From: Bradyrhizobium yuanmingense
Lineage (GTDB): Bacteria > Pseudomonadota > Alphaproteobacteria > Rhizobiales > Xanthobacteraceae
Reading direction: 5' to 3'
NCBI RefSeq assembly: GCF_900094575.1
Contig: NZ_FMAE01000006.1
Span: 1-64,000, forward strand
Length of the DNA: 64,000 bases
The notes beneath the pieces are model-generated. The model saw only the letters and a list, made by a program, of their open reading frames with translations, was not told the origin of the DNA and did not search any database. A program made the position numbers and the translations under genes. Below, piece after piece: positions 1 to 7,512 of this stretch; position 1 is the stretch's first letter; every line of letters begins with the position of its first letter.

Positions 1-190
1 AGGTCCGGTCGCGGTAGCCGTTGCGCTGCGCCAGACGCTCGGGGTTCTTCTCGCCGTAGGCGGCCCCGGTCTGGCCTTCCACTTCCAGCTCCATCAGGCG
101 CTGGGCAGCAAAGCCGATCATCTCGCGCAGCAGATCCGCATCGGGGGTCTTCTCCACGAGCGAGCGGAGGTTCATCATCTCATCGGTCAT
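1..190 (-). CDS. IS256-family transposase, N-terminal part (runs off the window)
   Basis: Reading the minus strand from the ATG at 190 gives an open frame to base 1 beginning MTDEMMNLRSLVEK and continuing LLREMIGFAAQRLMELEVEG and YGEKNPERLAQRNGYRDR. This matches the start of IS256/mutator-type DDE transposases, whose N-terminal region leads into the 'R.NGYR.R' motif; the catalytic DDE residues lie outside the window. The copy could be intact. The element end must lie upstream of the start codon, roughly between 190 and 350, because the gene at 345-878 is cut there. I cannot define the terminal inverted repeat without the other end. Confidence 0.85.
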   Translation of the reverse strand, partial: MTDEMMNLRSLVEKTPDADLLREMIGFAAQRLMELEVEGQTGAAYGEKNPERLAQRNGYRDRT

Positions 191-344
191 CGGTGGTTCC
201 TCGAATCAGGTTGGTGTCAGCAACCCGACCCTACCGGCGAACTGCCGGTGACCACCGCAAAGCCGCCCGCCCGCTACGGCGCCATGGGAGGGCGCGCGTG
301 CGGACGGCTTTGCTCTACCGAGCTACACCATCACCGGGGACACG

Positions 345-878
345 ACCTCGCTGGGAGCTTTTGCAGCGAAGACCGAAGGATGGCGTGAGGAGTTCGACTA
401 TGGGGATGTATTCGACGCCCAGACCATGCTTCTCAGGCTCGGAAATGTTGCGCTGGTCACAACGTTCAATGACGCATGCGGAGCGATAAATGGCGCGATG
501 CCAAAACTTGAGAAAATCGAAGGATCGTTGTCAGAGCTCCAAGCGCGCGAGGTCATGGTTGACTTTGCCTTCATGAATCTGAGCCTGAAACACCGCCCAC
601 GTTTTTATACCGAGTGCGACATGGGGAACGAGACGATTACCGAAAAGGCCGTGATGCCAGATCGCTTCGAGTTGGGTGAACTCAACTTTGCGCTGCGAGG
701 ACGCCTGCTGCGCGACTCGCTCGGCGAAAGCGTGAAGCAGATACGAGTCGCGGGGAAGACACAGCAGGAGATCGAACAGGCGATCGACGGTGGCCGCTTC
801 AGCCTTTTGGTCGATGAAACTGGCACCTTCATCAAGCAGAGTTTCACGCCTGATTCTAAAGTGACTAGCGCGGTCTGA
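345..878 (+). pseudogene. 5'-truncated hypothetical gene next to the IS element
   Basis: An open frame runs in from the IS side without a natural start (it is open from 252) and ends with TGA at 876-878. The protein-like part starts around 345-350 (SLGAFAAKTEGWREEFDYGD) and continues through the internal Met at 426, LLRLGNVALVTTFNDACGA and a mixed charged C-terminus ending SKVTSAV. The frame reads naturally upstream of Met426, so 426 is probably not the real start; the true 5' end was replaced by the IS. I do not recognise the family. Base composition is lower in GC than the core genes, in line with imported DNA. Confidence 0.55.
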
Positions 879-1071
879 TGATCCCTACAGCAGGTGCTCG
901 TGACGATCTCAATGTACGGCAGAACAGGGCGAACTTAGTAAGCGATGGAAGCGAAAATAAGCTGCGGCTGGGCTTACTGATTGGCGCGGCGAAGTTCGCC
1001 AACGTTCGCCGGCGCTTATTCAACGGATATTCGACGACTTTGCTATAACAGACCTAAGTCATTGAAATTTA
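879..1071. other. Gene-free junction between island edge and tRNA-Glu
   Basis: No coding frame is visible. The stretch is AT-richer than the core and has a 9-bp inverted repeat, GGCGAACTT at 928-936 and AAGTTCGCC at 992-1000. It abuts the 3' end of tRNA-Glu, the usual integration point of genomic islands. Confidence 0.4.
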
Positions 1072-1146
1072 TGGCGCTCCCTAGGGGAATCGAACCCCTG
1101 TTTCAGCCTTGAGAGGGCCGCGTCCTAACCGCTAGACGAAGGGAGC
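1072..1146 (-). tRNA. tRNA-Glu (anticodon CTC)
   Basis: The reverse complement folds as a 75-nt cloverleaf with encoded CCA. The acceptor is GCTCCCT pairing with AGGGAGC, the D arm contains GTCTAGCGGTTAGGAC, the T arm contains GGGGTTCGATTCCCC, and the anticodon loop CTCTCAA places CTC at 34-36, which reads GAG. The 3' end faces the mobile DNA at 1-1070. It looks intact and functional. Confidence 0.95.
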
Positions 1147-1203
1147 GTGAGGGCTAGCCAATAGCCTCGAAATTTGTCCGCCGCAAGGACCCCGAGGGGC
1201 GTT

Positions 1204-1548
1204 TTACGGCTCATTGGCGAATTTCAGCCGTCCGGCCGACTTCAGGGTATGGGCATCGAAGGTGCGGATCTCGATGATTCCGCCGAGATCCAGCGTCACT
1301 ACGAGGCGGTCGCCGGCGACCCCGGTCGAGACGATTCTGGCGCCCTTGGGCAGGGTGGCAGTGACATCGCTTGCCGCTTCGACCGCCCTTCCCTCAGACT
1401 TGAAAAGGCGGTAGCCCACCGCGATCAGCACGGCGCAGAACGCCAGCGCCGTGGTCAACCCCGCGATCAGCATCATCCGCCGCACCCGCGCGAACAGCGC
1501 GGCCTGCTCGGGGGTCGGTTCGGGAACAGCGGTATCAGACGTCGTCAT
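1204..1548 (-). CDS. Small single-pass membrane protein, function unknown
   Basis: The product has 114 residues. Residues 1-24 are cytoplasmic-type (TTSDTAVPEPTPEQ, then RVRR), one hydrophobic segment lies at about 26-47 (LIAGLTTALAFCAVLIAVGY), and the C-terminal domain of about 65 residues is predicted outside the membrane, with beta-rich text such as GDRLVVTLDLGGIIEIRTFD. Proteins of this size and layout are common next to rluD-type genes in Rhizobiales, but I know no assigned role. The gene is divergent from the pseudouridine synthase and the two start codons physically overlap (CATG at 1546-1549), so each start sits inside the other gene's leader. Confidence 0.75.
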   Translation of the reverse strand: MTTSDTAVPEPTPEQAALFARVRRMMLIAGLTTALAFCAVLIAVGYRLFKSEGRAVEAASDVTATLPKGARIVSTGVAGDRLVVTLDLGGIIEIRTFDAHTLKSAGRLKFANEP

Positions 1549-2554
1549 GGAAAGCCCTGGGTCAGCGCAAAGGTTGGAGGTTGTGGTCGAAGGCTCCGAG
1601 GGCTCGGCCCGGCTCGACCGCGTGCTGGCGGCGCGCCTGCCGGAGCTGTCGCGATCGAGGCTGAAAGCCCTGATCCTGGCGGGCGCAGTGCACCTGAAGG
1701 CCTCCGCGGTCCGCGACCCCGCTTATCACGTCGCATCCGGCGATACGATCATAATCGACGTGCCGGAAGCGGCGCCCGCCGAGCCCAAGGGGGAGGACAT
1801 CGCCGTCGATATCGTGTTCGAGGACGACGACATCGTCGTCCTCAACAAGCCCAAGGGCCTCGTCGTGCACCCCGCGGCCGGCCACGAGACCGGCACCTTG
1901 GTGAATGCGCTGATCGCCCATTGCGGCGCCTCGCTCTCCGGCATCGGCGGAGTGCGCCGGCCCGGGATCGTGCACCGGCTCGACAAGGACACGACGGGGC
2001 TGATGGTGGTTGCCAAGAACGATCTCGCCCACGCTTCATTGACGGCGCAATTCGCCGATCACGGCCGCACCGGCGCGATGCGGCGCGGCTACATGGCATT
2101 CGCCTGGGGCGTGCCGAACCGGCACCGCGGCACCGTCGATGCGCCGATCGACCGGCATCCGCATGCACGCGAGAAGATGGCCGTACGCCAGGGTGGCCGC
2201 GAGGCGGTGACGCATTGGGAAATCCTGGAGAGCTTTCATGGACGCGACGGCAAGGGCGTCGCCGCCCTGCTCGCCTGCGAGCTCGAGACCGGCCGCACCC
2301 ATCAGATCCGCGTCCATCTCGCCCATATCGGCCACCCGCTGATGGGCGATGCCGTCTATGGCCCGCATTTCAAGACCAAGGCCAACCAGCTCGGCCCCGA
2401 GTCGCAGGCAGCTTTGGCGGCGCTGGGGCGGCAGGCCTTACATGCTTACCTGCTGGTATTGGAGCACCCGAGGACGGAAGAATTACTGCACTGGGAGGCG
2501 CCTTTGCCGGAGGATTTGCTTCTCCTGGAACGTGCGCTCAAGGCGGCGCTATGA
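1547..2554 (+). CDS. RluA/RluD-family pseudouridine synthase
   Basis: A 335-residue enzyme predicted to isomerise uridine to pseudouridine in large-subunit rRNA. An N-terminal S4-like RNA-binding part (ARLDRVLAARLPELSRSRLK) is followed by the catalytic domain with HRLDKDTTGLMVVAK, whose Asp is the family's catalytic residue, and by the late motif ETGRTHQIRVHLAHIGHPLM. The length suits RluD or RluA-type proteins; substrate positions cannot be told from sequence. I chose ATG 1547 (MESPGSAQRLEV) because the longer frame upstream overlaps the divergent gene antisense. The start overlaps that gene's start codon by 2 bp. It precedes rpoH, with a 218-nt space between them. Confidence 0.88.
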   Translation: MESPGSAQRLEVVVEGSEGSARLDRVLAARLPELSRSRLKALILAGAVHLKASAVRDPAYHVASGDTIIIDVPEAAPAEPKGEDIAVDIVFEDDDIVVLNKPKGLVVHPAAGHETGTLVNALIAHCGASLSGIGGVRRPGIVHRLDKDTTGLMVVAKNDLAHASLTAQFADHGRTGAMRRGYMAFAWGVPNRHRGTVDAPIDRHPHAREKMAVRQGGREAVTHWEILESFHGRDGKGVAALLACELETGRTHQIRVHLAHIGHPLMGDAVYGPHFKTKANQLGPESQAALAALGRQALHAYLLVLEHPRTEELLHWEAPLPEDLLLLERALKAAL

Positions 2555-2638
2555 CGCAGGCCGCTTCAGAAAGCCTTTACATTACAAAAAGTTATAGCTG
2601 CCACACGGGGACGTGACGTCAGCAATCCTTCCCTTTTT

Positions 2639-2772
2639 GACCCCCGATGGGGTATATTGCGTCTGCGTTGAAATGACCAACGCGGAACATCGCAGCTACG
2701 GCCGGCTTTAACACAGCGGTCGTCTGCCTGGCCCGCCGCTATCGGGGGCCTGAACCTTTTGGAGGGCGCACT
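2639..2772 (+). promoter_or_regulatory. rpoH upstream regulatory region
   Basis: The leader has an inverted repeat ACCCC-CGAT-GGGGT followed by TATATT (2653-2658), and a GGAAC motif at 2684-2688 that resembles the -35 of ECF/sigma-E-type promoters. A good Shine-Dalgarno (GGAGGGCG) sits before ATG 2773. More than one promoter would suit a heat-shock sigma gene, but I see no complete consensus, so this is tentative. Confidence 0.3.
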
Positions 2773-3672
2773 ATGGCCCGTACCGCTGCTTTGCCGGTCC
2801 TCAATGGAGAATCCGGCCTTTCTCGCTACCTCGCCGAGATCCGCAAATTCCCGATGCTGGAACCGCAGGAGGAGTACATGCTCGCCAAGCGTTGGCGTGA
2901 GCATGACGATCGCGACGCGGCACACCAACTCGTCACCAGCCATCTCCGCCTCGTGGCCAAGATCGCCATGGGCTATCGCGGCTACGGCCTGCCGATCTCC
3001 GAGGTCGTCTCGGAAGGCAATGTCGGCCTGATGCAGGCGGTGAAGCGATTCGAACCCGAGAAGGGATTCCGTCTCGCCACCTACGCCATGTGGTGGATCA
3101 AGGCGTCGATTCAAGAGTACATCCTCCGTTCGTGGTCGCTCGTGAAGATGGGCACCACCGCGAACCAGAAGAAGCTGTTCTTCAACCTGCGCAAGGCGAA
3201 GAGCAAGATCAACGCACTGGACGAAGGCGATCTCCGCCCCGACCAAGTCAAGTTGATCGCCAAGCGCCTCGGCGTCACCGATCAGGACGTGATCGACATG
3301 AACCGCCGCCTCGGCGGCGACGCGTCGCTCAACGCACCGATCCGCGACGACGGCGAAGCCGGCGAATGGCAGGACTGGCTGGTCGACAACACGCCCAACC
3401 AGGAAGCCATGATGGCGGAGCACGAGGAGTATGATCACCGCCGTGACGCGCTGAACGGCGCCATGGGCGTGCTCAACCCGCGCGAACGCCGCATCTTCGA
3501 GGCCCGCCGCCTCGCCGATGAGCCGATGACGCTGGAAGACCTTGCTGCCGAGTTCGGCGTGTCGCGCGAGCGCGTCCGCCAGATCGAGGTCCGCGCCTTC
3601 GAGAAGGTGCAGTCCGCGGTCAAGGGCACGATCGCAAAGGCCGAACAGGCCGCGCTGGAAGCCGCGCATTAA
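2773..3672 (+). CDS. rpoH: Heat-shock sigma factor RpoH (sigma-32)
   Basis: The product is 299 residues, normal for RpoH. Region 2 holds LRLVAKIAMGYRGYGLPISE and the -10-binding part ATYAMWWIKASIQEYILRSW. The RpoH signature box lies at about 131-140 (NQKKLFFNLR), and region 4 ends in a helix-turn-helix (LAAEFGVSRERVRQIEVRAF). It directs RNA polymerase to heat-shock and protein quality-control promoters. Bradyrhizobia carry several rpoH paralogues; the context beside rpoD, dnaG and the car genes suggests the housekeeping rpoH2-type copy, which is an inference. It is followed closely by an intrinsic terminator. Confidence 0.95.
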   Translation: MARTAALPVLNGESGLSRYLAEIRKFPMLEPQEEYMLAKRWREHDDRDAAHQLVTSHLRLVAKIAMGYRGYGLPISEVVSEGNVGLMQAVKRFEPEKGFRLATYAMWWIKASIQEYILRSWSLVKMGTTANQKKLFFNLRKAKSKINALDEGDLRPDQVKLIAKRLGVTDQDVIDMNRRLGGDASLNAPIRDDGEAGEWQDWLVDNTPNQEAMMAEHEEYDHRRDALNGAMGVLNPRERRIFEARRLADEPMTLEDLAAEFGVSRERVRQIEVRAFEKVQSAVKGTIAKAEQAALEAAH

Positions 3673-3718
3673 GCGCGGCGGCTCAGCGCCAGAGATTGGC
3701 GGATCGAAAGAGACGAAA

Positions 3719-3743
3719 AGCCGGCGGCAACGCCGGCTTTTTT
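3719..3743 (+). terminator. Intrinsic terminator of rpoH
   Basis: A perfect 8-bp stem AGCCGGCG / CGCCGGCT with a GCAA tetraloop is followed by six T residues, 47 nt after the rpoH stop. Confidence 0.9.
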
Positions 3744-3793
3744 GTTGGTGTGATGCGAACTGCGCCCGATAGCGGTGCGTGTGGGCACACCGC

Positions 3794-4420
3794 CTACTCC
3801 CCCCATTGCCTTGCCATCGTCGCGAGCGTGCAGCCTTCGCAATAGCGGGCGTCCTTGTAGTCGATCCAGTTGTGCGCGTAGACCCGCTCGAGCGGGATGT
3901 CGTAGCGCGCGCGCAGCACTTTCACGAGGATCCTCCACGCCGCGACCTGTGCCTCGGTCGGCCCCGCCGTCACGTCGGGATAATTGCCGGCGAACTCGAC
4001 GCCGATCGAATTGTCGCGCACCACCTGGCGGTAGGTCGGACGGTTGTCGATGTACTTGTTGTCGTTGCGGTTGGCGCCGTCGCTGTGGGTCGGCACGAGG
4101 TTCTCGGCGACCGCCCAATAGACCGTGCCGTCGGTCTCGACCCAGACCGTGACGCCGCGCCGCGTCGGGTTCTTCGCCTGGGCCTGCGCGCCGCCGCGGG
4201 CAGAGCCCGCCGGTCCCTCGGTCTGGTGCACGATGATGTTGCGCCAGGATCTTGCGCTAGCGAGGTCGCCCCACGGCGCCAGCCAGACGATCTTCAAGCC
4301 GGGGATGTCGGGCGTGCCGGAGGCGCGCGCGAGCCTGGCGAGCTCGGCATCCGCAGCAGCGGCGGGGAAGATCGGAAGGAGAGCGGCCAACACGGCCGCG
4401 AGCAGGCGAAATATCATCAT
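3794..4420 (-). CDS. Secreted N-acetylmuramoyl-L-alanine amidase (Amidase_2)
   Basis: A 208-residue protein with a signal peptide (MMIFRLLAAVLAALLPIFPA followed by AAA). The mature part carries the PGRP/amidase_2 fold: the first zinc His in IIVHQTEG, the segment VTVWVETDGTVYWAVAEN, NSIGVEFAGNY, and a late AHNWIDYKDARYCEGC with a likely His ligand and paired Cys. It should cut the amide between MurNAc and the stem peptide in the periplasm, for wall recycling or remodelling. I chose the double-Met start at 4420 rather than 4441 because it begins the signal peptide cleanly. It converges on rpoH. Confidence 0.85.
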   Translation of the reverse strand: MMIFRLLAAVLAALLPIFPAAAADAELARLARASGTPDIPGLKIVWLAPWGDLASARSWRNIIVHQTEGPAGSARGGAQAQAKNPTRRGVTVWVETDGTVYWAVAENLVPTHSDGANRNDNKYIDNRPTYRQVVRDNSIGVEFAGNYPDVTAGPTEAQVAAWRILVKVLRARYDIPLERVYAHNWIDYKDARYCEGCTLATMARQWGE

Positions 4421-4453
4421 GCAGGGTCCAATGCGACCCAAGCCTAACAGGCT

Positions 4454-5653
4454 TTACGCGAATGTCCTCACCGTCCCGACAGACTCGGGCGATAACGGCG
4501 GGGTGGGGTCATAGACCGCAAAATCGTTCTTGCCGTTCTTCTTGGCCGCATAGAGGGCATGGTCGGCATTGGCCATCAGGCGGTCCGGGAATTCCCCGAT
4601 GCCGCGATCCCACTCCGCAACCCCGATCGAGATCGCGATCGGAATGTCGCGGCCGCTGCAGCTGACGGCATCCTGCCGGCAGACCTCAAGCACGCGGCGG
4701 GCGATCGCGGCAGCCTCGCGCAGCGACGAGGACGGCAGCACGATGCAGAACTCGTCGCCACCGGTGCGGGCGAGCATGTCGCCGGGCCGCAGGCGCGTCT
4801 GCGCCATCAGAGTGAAGTGCTTGAGGCAGGCATCGCCGGCGGCATGGCCATGGGTGTCGTTGATGGTCTTGAAGCCGTCGAGGTCGATCAGCAGCAGCGA
4901 GAACGGCTCACCGCTGCGCCCCGAACGGGCGCATTCCTCGGTCAGGCGCTGCAAGAGATGCCGCCGGTTGGCAACGCCGGTGAGATCGTCGAGCAACGCG
5001 AGGTCGGCAACCTCGCCCCGCAACCGGTCCATCGCCATCAGCAGGAAACCGAAATTGAGCGTCATCGACAGGAACAGCAGCCCGAGCACCATGATCGCAT
5101 GGGCCTGGCCGCCGGCGCGCGCCGAGAGATCGTAGCCGAGCAGATTGCCCACGGTGCGCACGAGCAGGATCGCGATGATGCTGAGGATGACGATGCCGGA
5201 CAGCTTGGCGCCCGGACTGACGCGGCCTTCCGGCGACAACAACAGACGCAGCGCCAGCATCAGCGGCAGGGCCTGACCGAACGTGTAGCTGAGCATGCGC
5301 AGCTGCATGTGCTCGAATCCGACCATGAAGAGCACGACGCCGACAAGGCTCAAGCACCCCGTCGCGGTCATCAGGCGCCACGAGACCGGCCGGTCGTAGA
5401 AGCGCTGAATTCCCATGGCGGCAAGGCAGCTCGCAGCGATGACACCGCCGGCGCCGAGCAGCAGCGGCAGGGGAGAGGCGACGAACAGACGGATCAAGGC
5501 CGTCATCGCGCCGGCGGCACCGACGAAGGCCGATGCCATCCAGAACCGCGCAGCCGCGAAATTCGGATAGGAACGCGTCACGTAGGCCCAGATCACGCCG
5601 AGCGCCAGGAAGTTGACGACGAAGACCGTCCACAATGTCGGTACGTTCAGCAT
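4454..5653 (-). CDS. Membrane-anchored diguanylate cyclase (GGDEF)
   Basis: The product has 399 residues from ATG 5653 (MLNVPTLWTVFVVNF). Residues 1 to about 210 form six or seven membrane segments, as in MASE-like sensor domains. The C-terminal GGDEF domain has an intact GGDEF signature (about 298-302) and a product-inhibition I-site RPGD five residues before it (about 289-292). It should make cyclic di-GMP from two GTP and be feedback-inhibited, controlling motility or biofilm. No EAL domain is present. The frame extends 21 codons upstream of my start but that part looks non-native. Confidence 0.9.
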   Translation of the reverse strand: MLNVPTLWTVFVVNFLALGVIWAYVTRSYPNFAAARFWMASAFVGAAGAMTALIRLFVASPLPLLLGAGGVIAASCLAAMGIQRFYDRPVSWRLMTATGCLSLVGVVLFMVGFEHMQLRMLSYTFGQALPLMLALRLLLSPEGRVSPGAKLSGIVILSIIAILLVRTVGNLLGYDLSARAGGQAHAIMVLGLLFLSMTLNFGFLLMAMDRLRGEVADLALLDDLTGVANRRHLLQRLTEECARSGRSGEPFSLLLIDLDGFKTINDTHGHAAGDACLKHFTLMAQTRLRPGDMLARTGGDEFCIVLPSSSLREAAAIARRVLEVCRQDAVSCSGRDIPIAISIGVAEWDRGIGEFPDRLMANADHALYAAKKNGKNDFAVYDPTPPLSPESVGTVRTFA

Positions 5654-6056
5654 GACGCGTACAGCACGCGCAGCGTCCCGCCCCCCGATCCCGGCAGCCG
5701 TCCGTCCATGACCCATCCCCGTTTTCTTGCGGAAGACAATGCGATGGTTGCGCTTAATGGAGTCTCACTGCGGCTCGCGAAAACGCGCCCTTGGTTTTGG
5801 ATTCATGAACGGCACGCGGCTATTGCCGGATCGTTAAGGCTGCCGCGGCCGATGGCCGTGCTGACGCGTAGAGCGGATTCGCGCCAAAAATCACCCGAAA
5901 GTGCATCTGAGCTGTGGATAACAGGATGACACGGATGTGACGACGCGGGGCAGCCGGCTCCGAATCTGCTGAGTTTGTCGTCGAGGATGTTGCGAGGCTG
6001 GCCCTCCGCCGAGCACCCTCGTGTCGCGTTCCACCATTAACCCTTGAGAGGATACT
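5654..6056. other. Intergenic region with one perfect DnaA-box-like site
   Basis: No coding frame is convincing. The sequence TGTGGATAA at 5922-5930 matches the DnaA box in reverse orientation, but it is single, so this is not an origin. The promoter of the lysine-rich mini-gene at 6057 should lie here. Confidence 0.35.
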
Positions 6057-6125
6057 ATGGCTAAGAAAGCGAAGAAGGCGGCGAAGAAGAAGGCGAAAAA
6101 GGCCAAGAAGGCGAAGAAGAAGTAA
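6057..6125 (+). CDS. 22-residue lysine/alanine microprotein
   Basis: ATG 6057 to TAA 6125 encodes a peptide made only of Met, Ala and Lys: MAKKAKKAAKKKA followed by three more Ala-Lys blocks, with 15 Lys in 22 residues. A GAGAGG Shine-Dalgarno lies 5 nt upstream, and a stem-loop follows the stop (GCCCGGG... at about 6145-6173), then a T-tailed hairpin at 6191-6213. This resembles an isolated histone-H1-like tail, so nucleic-acid binding is likely, but function is unknown. It is too short for normal gene callers. Translation is inferred from the ribosome site and the clean reading frame. Confidence 0.55.
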   Translation: MAKKAKKAAKKKAKKAKKAKKK

Positions 6126-6190
6126 CGAGGCTTCTGTTTCTTTGCCCGGGTGGAGTGAGCTCCGCCCGGGCGTCGGGTCGATCGAAGGTG

Positions 6191-6213
6191 GCGGGCGCAA
6201 GGCCCGCTTTTTT
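6191..6213 (+). terminator. Intrinsic terminator after the lysine-rich mini-gene
   Basis: Stem GCGGGC / GCCCGC with a 5-nt loop followed by TTTTTT. A second, T-less hairpin (CCCGGG arms) lies just upstream at about 6145-6173. Confidence 0.8.
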
Positions 6214-6250
6214 ATTGTGCGAGAGTTCGAAGTGTACCCGCTCTAACAGC

Positions 6251-6334
6251 GTCATGGCCGGGCTTGTCCCGGCCATCCACGCCTTGCCGCACAGTCCGAA
6301 GAGCGTGGATGCCCGGGACAAGCCCCGGCATGAC
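6251..6334. repeat. Bradyrhizobial palindromic repeat, 'GTCATGgCCGGG' type
   Basis: An imperfect 84-bp palindrome whose arms start GTCATGGCCGGGCTTGTCCC and end in the complementary GGGACAAGCCCCGGCATGAC, with CATCCACG/CGTGGATG inner arms. The same family recurs at 63706-63866. It separates the mini-gene from the LysE gene. Confidence 0.8.
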
Positions 6335-6360
6335 GAGACCTTTCGAGAGGTGACGAAGAC

Positions 6361-6972
6361 CTACCTTTCCGACAACGCCAGCTTGGCGCCGAGCGCGGCG
6401 AAGCCGGCGGCAAAGGAGCGGCGCAGCCAGGCCATGACGGCCGGGCGGGAGATGACGCGCTCGCGCACCGCGGCGGCGCAGAGGCCGTAGAGGACGAACA
6501 CCGCGAACGTCATCGCCATGAAGGCGCCGCTCAATTCCAGCATGCGCGCCAGCACATGGGCCTCGTCCGCCGCGATGAATTGCGGCAGGAAGGCGAGAAA
6601 GAAGATCGACAGTTTTGGATTGAGGATGTTGATCAGGAAGCCGGTGACGATGACACGGCTGCTCGATCTTTCCCTGATCTCGCCGCCAACCGCCAGCGCC
6701 CCAGTCTCGCGCAGCGCCTGCCAGGACATGTAGAGCAGATAGGCGACGCCGCACCATTTCAGCGCGGCGAAGGCGAGCGCGCTGGTGTGGAGCACGGCGG
6801 CAAGACCGAGCATCGCCGCCGCCATGTGCGGCACGATGCCGAGCGTGCAGCCGAAGGCGGCCGCCACGCTGGCGCGCGAACCGCGGGTCAGCGCCGCGGC
6901 CAGCGTGTAGAGCACGCCGGTGCCGGGGGAAGCGACGACGATGAGCGAGGTGAGCAGGAAGGACCAGGTCAT
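6361..6972 (-). CDS. LysE/RhtB-family amino-acid exporter
   Basis: A 203-residue membrane protein with about six transmembrane helices. It has the family's N-terminal text ASPGTGVLYTLAAAL (the LysE superfamily 'PGP' region), a conserved small-residue helix with FGCTLGIVPH, and the diagnostic GFLINILNPKLSIFFLAFLP. It should export amino acids or similar small metabolites across the inner membrane; the substrate cannot be told. It lies upstream of nothing obvious; the response-regulator gene just before it (7017-7391) reads the same way and could share a transcript. Confidence 0.88.
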   Translation of the reverse strand: MTWSFLLTSLIVVASPGTGVLYTLAAALTRGSRASVAAAFGCTLGIVPHMAAAMLGLAAVLHTSALAFAALKWCGVAYLLYMSWQALRETGALAVGGEIRERSSSRVIVTGFLINILNPKLSIFFLAFLPQFIAADEAHVLARMLELSGAFMAMTFAVFVLYGLCAAAVRERVISRPAVMAWLRRSFAAGFAALGAKLALSER

Positions 6973-7016
6973 GGTCCGACCTTATCACCGCAGGGCGCTG
7001 CGAGAAAGCGGGCGCG

Positions 7017-7391
7017 TCAGGACAGCTGAGCGATCTCGGCCTCGCGCAGCACGTCGAGCGGCGCCCAGGGCTTGGCCCAGAACTTGGCGCCGTCGGGCAA
7101 GGCCTGCTTCAAGGGCCGGCCCGAGGTGACGACGACGTCGAGCTTCGGATTGCGGTCCTTGGCGACATGCGCGAGCTCGACACCGTTCATGCGGCCGGCC
7201 AGCTGGACGTCGGTCAGCATCAGACAGAGCGCGCCGGCGTTCTTGTCGAGCACGCGCTCGGCGGCCTCGGCGCTTTCGCACTGGATGACCTGGTAGCCGC
7301 TCTCCTCCAGGAGGACGCAAAGCATCTCCCGCTGCATGGCGTCGTCTTCAACGATCAGCGCTGTCGCGCGTAATGGCGTCGCTTGTCCCAT
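7017..7391 (-). CDS. Single-domain response regulator
   Basis: 124 residues, only a receiver domain. Start MGQATPLRATALIVEDDAMQ gives the acidic pair (EDD). The phosphorylation Asp is in LMLTDVQLAGRMNG, the switch Ser/Thr in VVVTSGRP and the conserved Lys in AKFWAKPWAP. With no output domain it probably relays phosphate or binds a partner. I chose ATG 7391 over 7409, because the extra six residues add nothing conserved. No kinase is adjacent. Confidence 0.88.
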   Translation of the reverse strand: MGQATPLRATALIVEDDAMQREMLCVLLEESGYQVIQCESAEAAERVLDKNAGALCLMLTDVQLAGRMNGVELAHVAKDRNPKLDVVVTSGRPLKQALPDGAKFWAKPWAPLDVLREAEIAQLS

Positions 7392-7512
7392 CGGCGGCTC
7401 CCAATGCATGCCCTCATAACGGATGTTAAAAACCCAGGCGGACGTGGGTTCGGTTTCATTTCAAAAAAAAGTAATTCATAGTTCCATCATCGGGGACTTG
7501 ACGGGGGAACTC

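Noticed and set aside
1174..2616. 480-codon plus-strand frame over the pseudouridine synthase
   Set aside because: Overlaps the genuine synthase in another frame and lacks protein features.
2636..2658. TTGACC and TATATT upstream of rpoH as a sigma-70 promoter
   Set aside because: The hexamers are only about 10 nt apart, far from the needed 16-18.
5922..5930. Replication origin from a perfect DnaA box
   Set aside because: Only one box, no AT-rich unwinding element or dnaA/hemE context.
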